A stretch of 12,686 nt of DNA from JAPWJZ01 sp038247245 (lineage in GTDB: Bacteria > Pseudomonadota > Alphaproteobacteria > Micavibrionales > UBA2020), in assembly GCA_038247245.1 (NCBI GenBank), contig JBBRVE010000085.1, positions 1 to 12,686 on the forward strand, in the 5' to 3' direction. The notes under the pieces were generated by a model. It did no database searches. It saw only the letters and a program-made list of their open reading frames with translations, and was not told the DNA's origin. Of the stretch, positions 1 through 6,749 are shown one piece after another (within the stretch, counting starts at the first letter, position 1; every line of letters starts with the position of its first letter). The position numbers and the translations under genes were made by a program.

Positions 1-1565
1 AACCTTGTGACCCATACCTACCGGGCCATCGGGGAAATGAATGATGTTGTTTCCGGCATGAAGGACATCCAGTCGGAGCAGCGCGGTTACATCATTACAG
101 GGCAGGTCGATTACCTGACGCCCTATAGCGTCGCCCTGCCCAAGATCGCCGCCAGCCTCGAAAAACTGAAAGTGCTGGTTGCCGACAATCCGGAACAGGA
201 AAAGAACCTTGCGCTGCTGAAAAAGGAAACGGAAAAACGCATCGAGATCGCAGCCGACATCATCGCGACTTATCAGGACAAGGGACAGGACGCCGCCTTT
301 GCCATCGTGCGCACAGGCCATGGCAAGAAGGAAATGGACCAGATTCGCCTGCTGGTCGCCGAGATGGTCGCGGCGGAGCGCACGCTGCTGGAAAAACGGC
401 AGGACAAGGTGGATGCGGCGGCGGACGTGACGATTGAAGTCGCCAGTGCCGGCGTGCTGCTATGCGTGCTGATCCTTGGCACGGTCTTCGTTTTCATGAA
501 CGGCCTTGCCATCCGCCGCGAGAGAGCGGAGAAAGCGGCGCAGGAGGCGCTGGCGGAGATCACCGCGACCGCCGAACAGGATGCGCTGATCAGCCACATG
601 ACCGATTACCTGCAAAGCTGCCGCAAAGTACCGGAAGCGTACGAGGTCGTCACCAAATCCCTGCCGCAGATTTTGCCGGGTAGCAGCGGCGGCATATCGC
701 TCTATAACAATTCGCGCAACGTGCTGGATATGGCGGTCAGCTGGGGTTCAAGCCCGCCCGCCGGTGGTTTTTCGCCCGACCGTTGCTGGCCCTGCGGCGC
801 GGGCAGCTGCACCATGTGCACCCGGGCGGCAGCGAGCCGTTATGCCCGCATATCGCCGAAATGCCACCGGGCGGTGCCATCTGCTTCCCCATGCAGGCGC
901 AGGGCGAAACGATCGGCTGTGTATCGATACAGGCGAATAACGAGAAAGTACTGGGCCTGCGCGCCGAAAAATCCGTGCGCCGCGCGGGCGAACAGGTCGC
1001 CCTTGCGCTGTCGAACCTGAAGCTGCAGGACCGTTTGCGAGACCAGTCGATCCGCGATCCTTTGACGAAGCTGTTCAACCGCCGTTACCTTGAAGAGACG
1101 ATGGAGCGCGAAATCGACCGCGCCCGCCGCAAGGAACTGCCGCTGGGCCTGATGGTGCTGGATATCGATTTTTTCAAGAAATACAACGATACGCGGGGCC
1201 ATGACGCCGGCGACGCGCTGCTGACGCAATTCGCGCAACTGCTGATGGACCAGATCCGTCAGGAAGACATCGCCTGCCGTTACGGCGGCGAGGAATTCGT
1301 GGTCGTGATGCCGGGTGCGGATGACAACATCACCCGCGACCGCGCGCAACGCATTTGCGACGCTGTGCGCCGCATGAAAATCACCATCGGCGTGGAAGTG
1401 TTCGGCGGCGTCACCATATCGATCGGCGTGACGTCATACCCGGCACATGGGCTGCGCATGGACGAGCTGATCACCGCCGCCGACAAGGCACTGTACGAAG
1501 CAAAGCATGACGGCCGCGACCAGGTACGCGTGGCGCCGGTAGAGGCGGTTGCAGAGGAAGGCTGA
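1..1565 (+). pseudogene. CHASE3-GAF-GGDEF diguanylate cyclase, 5'-partial and frameshifted
   Basis: This would be an inner-membrane sensor that makes cyclic di-GMP from two GTP. The frame is open from base 1 and has no credible start, so the first membrane segment probably lies upstream of the window. Visible order: a periplasmic CHASE3-like domain (QRGYIITG at bases 85-108), a membrane helix at about 433-504, a cytoplasmic linker, a GAF-like domain starting near 590, and a GGDEF domain at about 1050-1545. The catalytic motif is GGEEF, in RYGGEEFVVVMP. A product-inhibition RxxD motif (RQED) sits exactly five residues before it, so the cyclase half looks competent. Frame 1 carries the protein to about base 789 (FSPDRCW), and homology resumes in frame 3 as ALRRG. 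One missing base in TGG(G)CCC explains this. It is either a sequencing error or a real inactivation. The stop is TGA 1563-1565. Confidence 0.85.
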
Positions 1566-1569
1566 AAAC

Positions 1570-1594
1570 TCAGCACATGCCGCGCGGGAATGAC
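1570..1594 (-). repeat. 25-bp direct repeat, copy 2 (relic of an ankyrin-gene 3' end)
   Basis: This stretch matches 2517-2541 at 24 of 25 positions, in the same orientation. Read on the minus strand it encodes SFPRGMC and a TGA stop, exactly the C-terminus of the ankyrin gene ending at 2517. Weaker similarity continues a few codons further (GSAAIP versus RSAM). No intact gene is attached. It lies between the stop of the pseudopilin-like gene and the stop of the cyclase gene. The core CCGCGCGG is palindromic, so a REP-like intergenic repeat is an alternative to a gene relic. Confidence 0.75.
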
Positions 1595-1670
1595 GGTATC
1601 GCCGCCGAGCCGCATATGATTGTCAGGGGCAGATGATGCCAGGTGCGCGTGGTGAAAATGGTCGCGGAGG

Positions 1671-2516
1671 TTACGGTTTGAGTGGTTTTTGCGGATTTGT
1701 CTTTACAGGATCGATCAAGTATATAAAACCGCAATTCTTTTCGTCTTCATTCAGGCCCGGATAGGGGTCGTTATAACCGCGCTCTTTATCAAAACATCGG
1801 GCTGCGCCATACGCGCGCAGCTTTCCGCTGAAGGGCTTTCCATCGTCAAACTTCCTGTCAATCGCGCCAGCAGCAGCGGGAGTGATCGCCTGCTTTCCCG
1901 CCGCGTTCATCGCTGCCTTACCCCGCAAAACCTCGTCGCTGAGAAGGATAATAACATTGCCTGTTATCTTTTCCTGTTCGAGAGAGATCTCTGCCGGAAG
2001 CGGTGTGCCATCAAGGTAACCCACGATGAACCCCCCGCCCAATGGTGCGGAAGGATTTGTTAGGCCGAATTCGATGGGTGTCCCGTTTTCTATGGCTTTG
2101 TCGGTTACGCGCCCGATAAGACCGGCCAGTTTAAGGTGCGCCCAGAAAAGTGTGGTTTCGTCTTCCGGCTTCACAGCCGGAACAGTTGTGTGCTGCATAA
2201 CCTGTGGCTTGAGTGTCTGGGAAAAATGGTGGTTGCCGATTCTCCCGTCACCCGCTTCCCGCGCATCTGGGTTGCAGTTATTTCCGTCTTGGCCCGGGCA
2301 ACCGGCGATGTATTGACCAGCATTAATCATGTCACCCGGTAGCATATGATATTTTTGTTTGAAGACACCCACGGCACGCGCGATATCAAACATCACGCTG
2401 CCCGTTGCAAGAATCCGTGCGGCTTTATAAGTTTTATAAATATCAGAAGAAAGCGAGATGCCGCTCGCCAGCAGCAGAACCAATACTGCGGGCCAAAAGT
2501 ATCTAAGGGCGCGCAA
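1671..2516 (-). CDS. Pseudopilin-like membrane-anchored protein
   Basis: The 281-residue protein has one hydrophobic N-terminal segment (about residues 7-24, PAVLVLLLASGI) and then a globular part outside the membrane. The body resembles prepilin-type pseudopilins of type II secretion or type IV pili: a helix followed by FKQKYHMLPGDM, then ETTLFWAHLKLAGLIG, then AIDRKFDDGKPFSGKLRAYG. It lacks the prepilin-peptidase site (no G-F-T-L-I-E motif), so it would stay membrane-anchored rather than be processed. Two late Cys residues (in ARCFD and KNCGF) could pair outside the cytoplasm. The only start that keeps the membrane segment is TTG 2516, immediately after the in-frame TGA of the upstream ankyrin gene; a weak GGGA lies 8 bases before it. 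The two genes are probably co-transcribed. The tail is basic and Pro-rich (KTNPQKPLKP). The fold match is good; the exact role is unknown. Confidence 0.7.
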   Translation of the reverse strand: MRALRYFWPAVLVLLLASGISLSSDIYKTYKAARILATGSVMFDIARAVGVFKQKYHMLPGDMINAGQYIAGCPGQDGNNCNPDAREAGDGRIGNHHFSQTLKPQVMQHTTVPAVKPEDETTLFWAHLKLAGLIGRVTDKAIENGTPIEFGLTNPSAPLGGGFIVGYLDGTPLPAEISLEQEKITGNVIILLSDEVLRGKAAMNAAGKQAITPAAAGAIDRKFDDGKPFSGKLRAYGAARCFDKERGYNDPYPGLNEDEKNCGFIYLIDPVKTNPQKPLKP

Positions 2517-2541
2517 TCAGCACATCCCGCGCGGGAATGAC
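2517..2541 (-). repeat. 25-bp direct repeat, copy 1 (3' end of ankyrin gene)
   Basis: This is the coding end of the small ankyrin gene (SFPRGMC, stop). It is repeated with one mismatch at 1570-1594, so the two copies bracket the pseudopilin-like gene. The core TCCCGCGCGGGA is a perfect 12-bp palindrome here; copy 2 has lost part of its symmetry. Confidence 0.75.
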
Positions 2542-2903
2542 ATCGCGCTGCGCATGACGGCTTCGCGGCGTTCGATGGCGGCGGCGGTTTCGGCGACGTC
2601 TGTCAGGCCGGATTTGATCGCGTGTTGCTTGAACGACAGCCCGTCTTTTTTAATGAACACGCTGGCATCGGCGCGGAACAACAGCAGCAAGGCCGCTTCA
2701 TCCTTCATCTCAAGCGCGATATAAATCGGGTATTCGCCCTGTTTGTTTTTCACGTTCGGGTCGCAGCCGAGATTCAGGAATTCCGCGACCGCATCATGCT
2801 GCCCCATCTTGATCGCGCGCGTGAGATAAGTTTCACCTCCCGCGCCAGGCTGGTCGAGACAGTCGCCGAGTCCCACATGATTGAAGCTGCGTTTGACGGA
2901 CAT
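2517..2903 (-). CDS. Small ankyrin-repeat protein
   Basis: This 128-residue protein contains about three ankyrin repeats. The clearest are GETYLTRAIKMGQHDAVAEF followed by LNLGCDPNVKNKQG, then EYPIYIALEMKDEAALLLLF followed by RADASVFIKKDG. Ankyrin repeats are protein-binding scaffolds; no catalytic domain or signal peptide is seen, so it is probably cytoplasmic. I chose ATG 2903 (MSVKRSFNHVG) because an AGGG ribosome site sits seven bases upstream; the longer open frame back to 2930 has no such site. The stop TGA 2517-2519 is directly followed, in the same frame, by the TTG start of the pseudopilin-like gene, so the two are likely one operon. The C-terminus SFPRGMC reappears as a detached repeat at 1570. 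The binding partner is unknown. Confidence 0.75.
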   Translation of the reverse strand: MSVKRSFNHVGLGDCLDQPGAGGETYLTRAIKMGQHDAVAEFLNLGCDPNVKNKQGEYPIYIALEMKDEAALLLLFRADASVFIKKDGLSFKQHAIKSGLTDVAETAAAIERREAVMRSAMSFPRGMC

Positions 2904-2963
2904 TTTTATTCCCTGATAACGATACATCATGCCATGACGTGAAATAGAAGGAAATATCGATGT

Positions 2964-2995
2964 ATTATGTAATTTAAGTGCTCTATTTATGCCAA
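2964..2995 (-). promoter_or_regulatory. Candidate promoter for the ankyrin/pseudopilin pair
   Basis: On the minus strand, TTGGCA (2995-2990, five of six matches to the -35 consensus) precedes an AT-rich block containing TACATA (2971-2966, spacing 18) and CATAAT (2969-2964, spacing 20). The -10 match is imperfect. It lies 60-90 bases before ATG 2903, in the AT-rich gap shared with the divergent gene at 3082. Confidence 0.35.
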
Positions 2996-3081
2996 ATTTA
3001 GTCTATTGACTCACGTGCCTTATTCTGGGAATCTCCGCCCGTACCCCGATTTAACATTATTTGTGCAAGGAGCATTCCAAA

Positions 3082-3576
3082 ATGGATTTAGGTCTTCCCC
3101 CCATCGATCCCGAAAAAGCATTCAACGCTTTCGAAAACATCCGCAAAGCATTCCAGGAAGCTGCTTCCGCCGACACTGGCGCTGCACAGCCCCTGTTCCA
3201 GTCGCTCAGCGACAAGTTCAACAAAATGGTCGATGACGTCATGGAAATGGGCGCACTTGATCCCAACATCAGCCCCTCCAAAATCATGTTCAAAATGATG
3301 CCCGTATTCATGGACGTGCAGAAAACTGCTTCGCAAATCCAGCGCCTGGCGCAGACGGACGAGCGCGTGGCCGACACCATGTCGACCCTTGCCGGTACCA
3401 TCAAAAACGAAATCACCGGCCTGCTGCCTGCTGGCGGCCTCGGTGGCTTCAACCTGCCCGGCCTCGGCGGTCTCGGCGGCGGTTCGACCGGTTCGACCCC
3501 CGCTTCGGAAGACAAGCCGAACATCCACCCCAAAAAGCCGAAAAAACCCGGCAACGGTGGCAGCTTCGACCTCTAA
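3082..3576 (+). CDS. Hypothetical protein, helical with Gly/Pro-rich C-terminus
   Basis: I do not recognise this 164-residue protein. Residues 1-115 look mainly helical and amphipathic, Met-rich (KIMFKMMPVFMDVQKTASQI), with no signal peptide or membrane segment. Residues about 118-140 are a Gly/Leu-rich low-complexity stretch (repeated GGLGG and NLPGLGG), followed by a Lys/Pro-rich tail (HPKKPKKPG) ending NGGSFDL. ATG 3082 has a strong AAGGAG site nine bases upstream (3067-3072). The gene is divergent from the ankyrin/pseudopilin pair and ends 18 bases before a strong terminator, so it is probably a single-gene unit and possibly well expressed. The Gly-rich segment could be a flexible linker or an aggregation-prone region. 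Codon use is like that of the neighbours. Confidence 0.8.
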   Translation: MDLGLPPIDPEKAFNAFENIRKAFQEAASADTGAAQPLFQSLSDKFNKMVDDVMEMGALDPNISPSKIMFKMMPVFMDVQKTASQIQRLAQTDERVADTMSTLAGTIKNEITGLLPAGGLGGFNLPGLGGLGGGSTGSTPASEDKPNIHPKKPKKPGNGGSFDL

Positions 3577-3594
3577 TCTGGTCTGAATAGATCG

Positions 3595-3630
3595 AAAAAC
3601 CCCTCCGGAAGCGATTCCTGAGGGGTTTTT
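3595..3630 (+). terminator. Rho-independent terminator
   Basis: AAAAACCCCTC (3595-3605) pairs perfectly with GAGGGGTTTTT (3620-3630). Inside this, after one C/T mismatch, GGAA and TTCC pair around a GCGA (GNRA-type) tetraloop. The T-run ends transcription of the gene stopping at 3576. The A-run on the other side means it could also work on the minus strand. Confidence 0.93.
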
Positions 3631-3632
3631 CT

Positions 3633-3662
3633 TTGCGGTTGACCTGCCGAATCCGATATATT
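3633..3662 (+). promoter_or_regulatory. Candidate promoter giving a leaderless ankyrin mRNA
   Basis: TATATT (3657-3662) matches five of six bases of a -10 box and would start transcription at about 3669-3670, on the A of ATG 3670. A poor -35 (TTGCGG, 3633-3638) lies 18 bases upstream. The absence of any Shine-Dalgarno sequence before ATG 3670 fits a leaderless transcript. An alternative pair, TTGACC 3639-3644 with TACATA 3663-3668, would start inside the gene and is less likely. Confidence 0.35.
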
Positions 3663-3669
3663 TACATAT

Positions 3670-4362
3670 ATGGAAGTTCCCAAGTCACTCGAACTGCTGC
3701 TTCTGGAAGCAGCACAAAAGAACGACAGCCGCGAAGTGCGCGTGCTGCTGGGGCTTGGCGCGCATCCGAATCTGGCAGCAGCCGACGGCACAACTGCGCT
3801 GCATCATGCTGCAAAATCCGGTAATGCGGACATGCTGGACGCGCTGCTGGAACATCCCCGCATCGTGGTTGACGGCCGTGACGAAGACCTTGTGACGCCC
3901 CTGATGACCGCTGCCCGTTATGGCCATGCGCATGCCATCGAAAAACTGGCGGCGAAAAATGCGGATATCGAGGCACAGGATAAAAATTCAAAAACCCCGC
4001 TGATGACGGCGGCGCATGCCGACAAGCAGGATGCCCTGCGCGCGCTGCTGAAACGTGGCGCAAAGCCGAACGCGCAATCGGCATCGGGCGGATACACCGC
4101 GCTGCACTTCGCCGTATCGCGGAGCAATTATGCGTCGGTCGTGGCGCTGGTGCAGGGCGGCGCGGATGGCACGATTGCAAATGACGCCGACCTGACGCCG
4201 CTGGAGCTGGCGCAACGACTCGGCCAGAAGGACGAAGCGACGCATAACATGACGCAGTTTTTATCGGCGGCGGGCGTGCAAAAATTCCTGAAGGAAGGCA
4301 GCCACCGCAAACTGGCCGCGCCGCAAACCGCGCATTTCAAAAAGAAACCGCCGCAACCGTAA
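3670..4362 (+). CDS. Ankyrin-repeat protein
   Basis: The 230-residue protein consists almost entirely of five to six ankyrin repeats from about residue 6 to 200. Canonical units include GTTALHHAAKSGNADMLDAL, LVTPLMTAARYGHAHAIEKL and GYTALHFAVSRSNYASVVAL. Such proteins bind other proteins; no enzymatic domain is present. After the repeats comes a basic tail ending HFKKKPPQP. ATG 3670 is the first Met of the frame. There is no ribosome site, only ACATAT before it, so translation may be leaderless. The gene follows the terminator of the unknown gene and is transcribed alone. It runs tail-to-tail into the minus-strand gene ending at 4369 with six bases between stops and no hairpin, so transcripts probably overlap. 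No signal peptide is seen. Confidence 0.88.
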   Translation: MEVPKSLELLLLEAAQKNDSREVRVLLGLGAHPNLAAADGTTALHHAAKSGNADMLDALLEHPRIVVDGRDEDLVTPLMTAARYGHAHAIEKLAAKNADIEAQDKNSKTPLMTAAHADKQDALRALLKRGAKPNAQSASGGYTALHFAVSRSNYASVVALVQGGADGTIANDADLTPLELAQRLGQKDEATHNMTQFLSAAGVQKFLKEGSHRKLAAPQTAHFKKKPPQP

Positions 4363-4368
4363 ATCCAG

Positions 4369-4800
4369 TCATGCGCGCATCTGGCGCGGCGTGAACACAT
4401 CCAGATTATCGCGCAGGAACTGGTCGGCATAACCACCCTCGACATAGCGCACGCAAGTATCCGCAAACACCAATGCGTAACCGCGGTCATCGCGCAGGGC
4501 ACGGTCGCGCAAATAGGCCTCCAGTATCACGGGGTGGCCAAGGCTGTGTGCCGCCACATAGTTGCCGTGGATCCAGATATCAGCACCGTGATGCAACAGG
4601 AACTGGTAAAGGCCGCGGATATCCCCCGGCCCGGCATCATAGGCTGCCAGCGTGCGCGTGATGTCTTCCTGCGTCATCAGCACCGCAATGATTTCGGCCA
4701 GCGCCGCCTGCGCCGTCTGGGGATCGTCGCTGCGCGTCAGGATGCGCAGGTTGTGCTGGTAGAAAATCGTCTTGAACACGCCCAGTCTCTTGATCATCAT
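4369..4800 (-). CDS. Hypothetical protein with one ankyrin-like unit
   Basis: The 143-residue protein is unrecognised as a whole. Residues about 62-100 (IRGLYQFLLHHGADIWIHGN, then YVAAHSLGHPVILEAYL) have the helix-turn-helix plus GAD pattern of a degenerate ankyrin repeat. The rest is helical and acidic-to-neutral (AALAEIIAVLMTQEDITRTL). I chose ATG 4800 (the adjacent ATG 4797 is equally possible) because AAAGGA lies three to six bases upstream. The frame stays open to 4920, but that part overlaps the hydrolase gene. It starts 20 bases after the hydrolase stop at 4820, so it is probably translated from the same mRNA and may be a partner of the hydrolase. The stop TGA 4369-4371 faces the ankyrin gene ending at 4362. 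Confidence 0.72.
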   Translation of the reverse strand: MMIKRLGVFKTIFYQHNLRILTRSDDPQTAQAALAEIIAVLMTQEDITRTLAAYDAGPGDIRGLYQFLLHHGADIWIHGNYVAAHSLGHPVILEAYLRDRALRDDRGYALVFADTCVRYVEGGYADQFLRDNLDVFTPRQMRA

Positions 4801-4819
4801 TTTTCCTTTCATGAAAAAA

Positions 4820-5941
4820 TTAAGCCGCCCTTTTGGGCGGCCCGGATTTCGGATTATTGTTTTTTGGTTTTTTCGGATTTTCTTTCTTTTTCTTTCGTCC
4901 GGCCTTTTTTTCGAAATCATTGGCGGCGGCGGGGGTCAGCCGCGCCTTGTCGACCCGCGCGCGGTAGGCAGCGGCCTCGGCCGGATTGCGCGCTGTCACG
5001 GGCGCCAGCAGTTCGGGCGGTAGCGGCTGTTTTGTGCGGTTGACGGCATTGATCAGCCCGTTCAGCACAAGGCGGGAAAAGGCGTTATGAGCATCGTCGC
5101 TGGTCGTGTAATGCGGCATTTCATGGTTGCTGCTGATGCCCGTGCGCTTTGGCATCAGCGGCGGGATATCGGCCTTGGTGAGCGTGCCAGTGTCATCTTC
5201 GCGCCAGTGCCACATTTTTTTGTCGATATAGGCGGTGATGAAAAGGCTGGTCGGCGACAGTTCCTGAATTTTCAAGTCGCGACCGTCGACGGCAAACAAT
5301 TCCTTCACCGGCCGCCACACCTTGTTCTTGGCACGCACGGCGATGTCGTTACCGGCGGCAAGGTAAAGCGTTGTGAACCTGTCGCCTTCGTCACCGGGGC
5401 GCGAGACTGTCGCCATGGAAATCAGCACGACTTCCTGCAAAATGTCGCGTGCGGATTTTTCGCCGTATCCGGCGGCGGTCATTTGCGCGAGTGAGGCGTT
5501 GTAAATTTCCTGGGCGAAAACCGTGCCAGCGCTATAGGCGACGAGCGTCACGTTGCGCAGGTTCGCGCGCGCTTCTTGTTCCGGCAGCGGTTTGCCATCC
5601 TTTACGACCAGGGGCAGGATCATCTCCTTTACGATCTTTTTCGCCTCGCGCCCGCAGGCGGTTTGCGGGCTGGCGTTATAGGCCGCGATGTTGAACGCGG
5701 TGCAGAGCGCTTTATGCGTCAGCGCATAGACTTTGGGCTTGTGCTGCAGCGACGGCTGGTTTTTCAGCAGCGTCTCGATTTCATCCAGCCCCTCCGCCAC
5801 ATGCGCGGGCTTGCTGTCTGTCGTGAAAATGCCTGGAAGGAAAACGATGATCGGGGATGTGATGTTTAAACGGGCGGGCTGCAGCTCGGTCACGGGTGAG
5901 CTGGTTTTAGGGTCCTTGGACCTTTGCCACAATTTTGCCAT
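4820..5941 (-). CDS. Putative alpha/beta-fold serine hydrolase with basic C-terminal tail
   Basis: From ATG 5941 this is 373 residues. A first strand with an oxyanion-type turn (PIIVFLPGIF) is followed by a nucleophile elbow, NVTLVAYSAGTV, with Ser137 in A-Y-S-A-G (Gly-x-Ser-x-Gly-like). A plausible acid is Asp200 in LYLAAGNDIAV, and His273 or His277 (SNHEMPHYT) could complete the triad. This suggests a lipase or esterase; the substrate is unknown. The C-terminal 35 residues are strongly basic (AGRKKKKENPKKPKNN, ending GPPKRAA) and look unfolded. No signal peptide is visible. ATG 5941 has AAAGGG 12 bases upstream. An in-frame TTG 5995 would give 391 residues but has no better ribosome site. 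The gene is followed by the small ankyrin-like gene, probably in one operon. It lies just downstream of the terminator at 6087-6129, so it needs its own promoter; I see no convincing one. Confidence 0.72.
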   Translation of the reverse strand: MAKLWQRSKDPKTSSPVTELQPARLNITSPIIVFLPGIFTTDSKPAHVAEGLDEIETLLKNQPSLQHKPKVYALTHKALCTAFNIAAYNASPQTACGREAKKIVKEMILPLVVKDGKPLPEQEARANLRNVTLVAYSAGTVFAQEIYNASLAQMTAAGYGEKSARDILQEVVLISMATVSRPGDEGDRFTTLYLAAGNDIAVRAKNKVWRPVKELFAVDGRDLKIQELSPTSLFITAYIDKKMWHWREDDTGTLTKADIPPLMPKRTGISSNHEMPHYTTSDDAHNAFSRLVLNGLINAVNRTKQPLPPELLAPVTARNPAEAAAYRARVDKARLTPAAANDFEKKAGRKKKKENPKKPKNNNPKSGPPKRAA

Positions 5942-6086
5942 CGACAGCGTAAACCCTTTTGGTGTGAACCCGCGAAACGCATCAAGCGCGTTCAACCTAG
6001 CCAGTATTTTTACAGCAGCACAAAAAAAGTTTCAGAAATGCGCCCAAATATAGGATTGGCACACAAAGTCATTTTCGATAGCGCAG

Positions 6087-6129
6087 AAAAAATTTGCTGC
6101 GGCGCGCAAAAAATGCGGCTGCAGCAAAT
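6087..6129 (-). terminator. Rho-independent terminator of the small gene at 6154-6393
   Basis: 6115-6129 pairs with 6092-6107, leaving one bulged G at 6104: a 15-bp stem closed by GCAGCAAAT/ATTTGCTGC and a seven-base loop. On the minus strand the stem runs into a T-tract (A's at 6087-6092 on the plus strand). It lies 25 bases after the stop at 6154 and insulates the hydrolase gene from read-through. Confidence 0.85.
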
Positions 6130-6153
6130 CGAATAGCAAAACTGTGATGCACG

Positions 6154-6393
6154 TCAGTGCGTGGCGGGTTTCGAATCTTCCGTATGAAGGTGTTTGTGCA
6201 GGGATCGCAGTGACGGACGCTTGAGGAGATCTTTTTCAGCCATGTTCGCCAGCTTCAATGCGGATTTCACGCAAGCCTCGTGCTCGACGAAAAACTTGAT
6301 TCGCTGTTCGTCAGGATGCGGCTGTTGCAATTCCCAGGCGAGTTCGCGGGTTTCATAGGAATCCATATCTGCAGTGGTATCAAGGCGGGCCAT
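6154..6393 (-). CDS. Small hypothetical protein, 79 residues
   Basis: The product is unrecognised: soluble, charged and probably mostly helical (YETRELAWELQQPHPDEQ, then FFVEHEACVKSALKLANMAE), with a basic C-terminal third (LLKRPSLRSLHKHLH). I placed the start at ATG 6393 because AAGGAG lies nine bases upstream (GAGAAGGAGAGAGTAACG precedes ATG). An in-frame ATG at 6432 has no such site and would only add 13 residues. The gene has a strong terminator 25 bases downstream and is divergent from the TetR-family gene, so it is a candidate target of that regulator. It could be a small regulatory or stress protein, but the sequence does not show which. Confidence 0.7.
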   Translation of the reverse strand: MARLDTTADMDSYETRELAWELQQPHPDEQRIKFFVEHEACVKSALKLANMAEKDLLKRPSLRSLHKHLHTEDSKPATH

Positions 6394-6584
6394 CGTTACT
6401 CTCTCCTTCTCGCTTGCTAAAAATCGGTTCATGCCTGTTCAACGCAGGAAGTACCTCCGGCGTTACGGCAGCGCTGTTGAATGGGGTGGTTTGTGGTTGT
6501 AATAAAAAGCACGTGTTATCCAAAAATATAGCTTAATCATGGGTTTGCAGAAAATCGCCTGTGGTCGTCGCAAGTGTTTTTCTG

Positions 6585-6614
6585 TTGATATCTTGAGTCT
6601 ATGCCGAATATATC
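6585..6614 (+). promoter_or_regulatory. Candidate distal promoter of the TetR-family gene
   Basis: TTGATA (6585-6590) and TATATC (6609-6614) are spaced by 18 bases. Transcription from about 6621 would give a leader of roughly 200 bases containing the palindrome at 6686. Confidence 0.3.
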
Positions 6615-6685
6615 AAAAAAGTATTAAGGGCGCGGTATCCTTGCCCGCGTCAGGCTTCCGGAGCCTCAAAACTGGTACGTATCTT

Positions 6686-6697
6686 GAACGTACGTTC
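6686..6697. promoter_or_regulatory. Perfect palindrome, candidate TetR-family operator
   Basis: GAACGTACGTTC is a perfect 12-bp inverted repeat. Its inner GTACGT recurs 15 bases upstream (6675-6680), giving two spaced ACGT-containing half sites. Self-regulation through a palindrome in front of the gene is common in the TetR family, and this is the only strong palindrome between the two divergent genes. Confidence 0.45.
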
Positions 6698-6719
6698 TCA
6701 CTTTAACCCCAAGGAATGT

Positions 6720-6749
6720 TTGCTTTTTACTGCTTCGCTGCTTTATAAA
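6720..6749 (+). promoter_or_regulatory. Candidate proximal promoter of the TetR-family gene
   Basis: TATAAA (6744-6749) is a five-of-six -10 match. The -35 (TTGCTT, 6720-6725, spacing 18) is weak. A start near 6756 would give a leader of about 66 bases and place the palindrome some 60-70 bases upstream. Confidence 0.3.

Noticed and set aside
4801..4920. Extended start of the 4369 gene overlapping the hydrolase gene
   Set aside because: The extra residues are an off-frame reading of the hydrolase's Lys-rich tail. A good ribosome site serves ATG 4800/4797.
6652..6666. Small hairpin AGGCT/AGCCT as a terminator
   Set aside because: The five-bp stem is followed by CAAAAC rather than a T-run, and no gene ends upstream of it on the plus strand.
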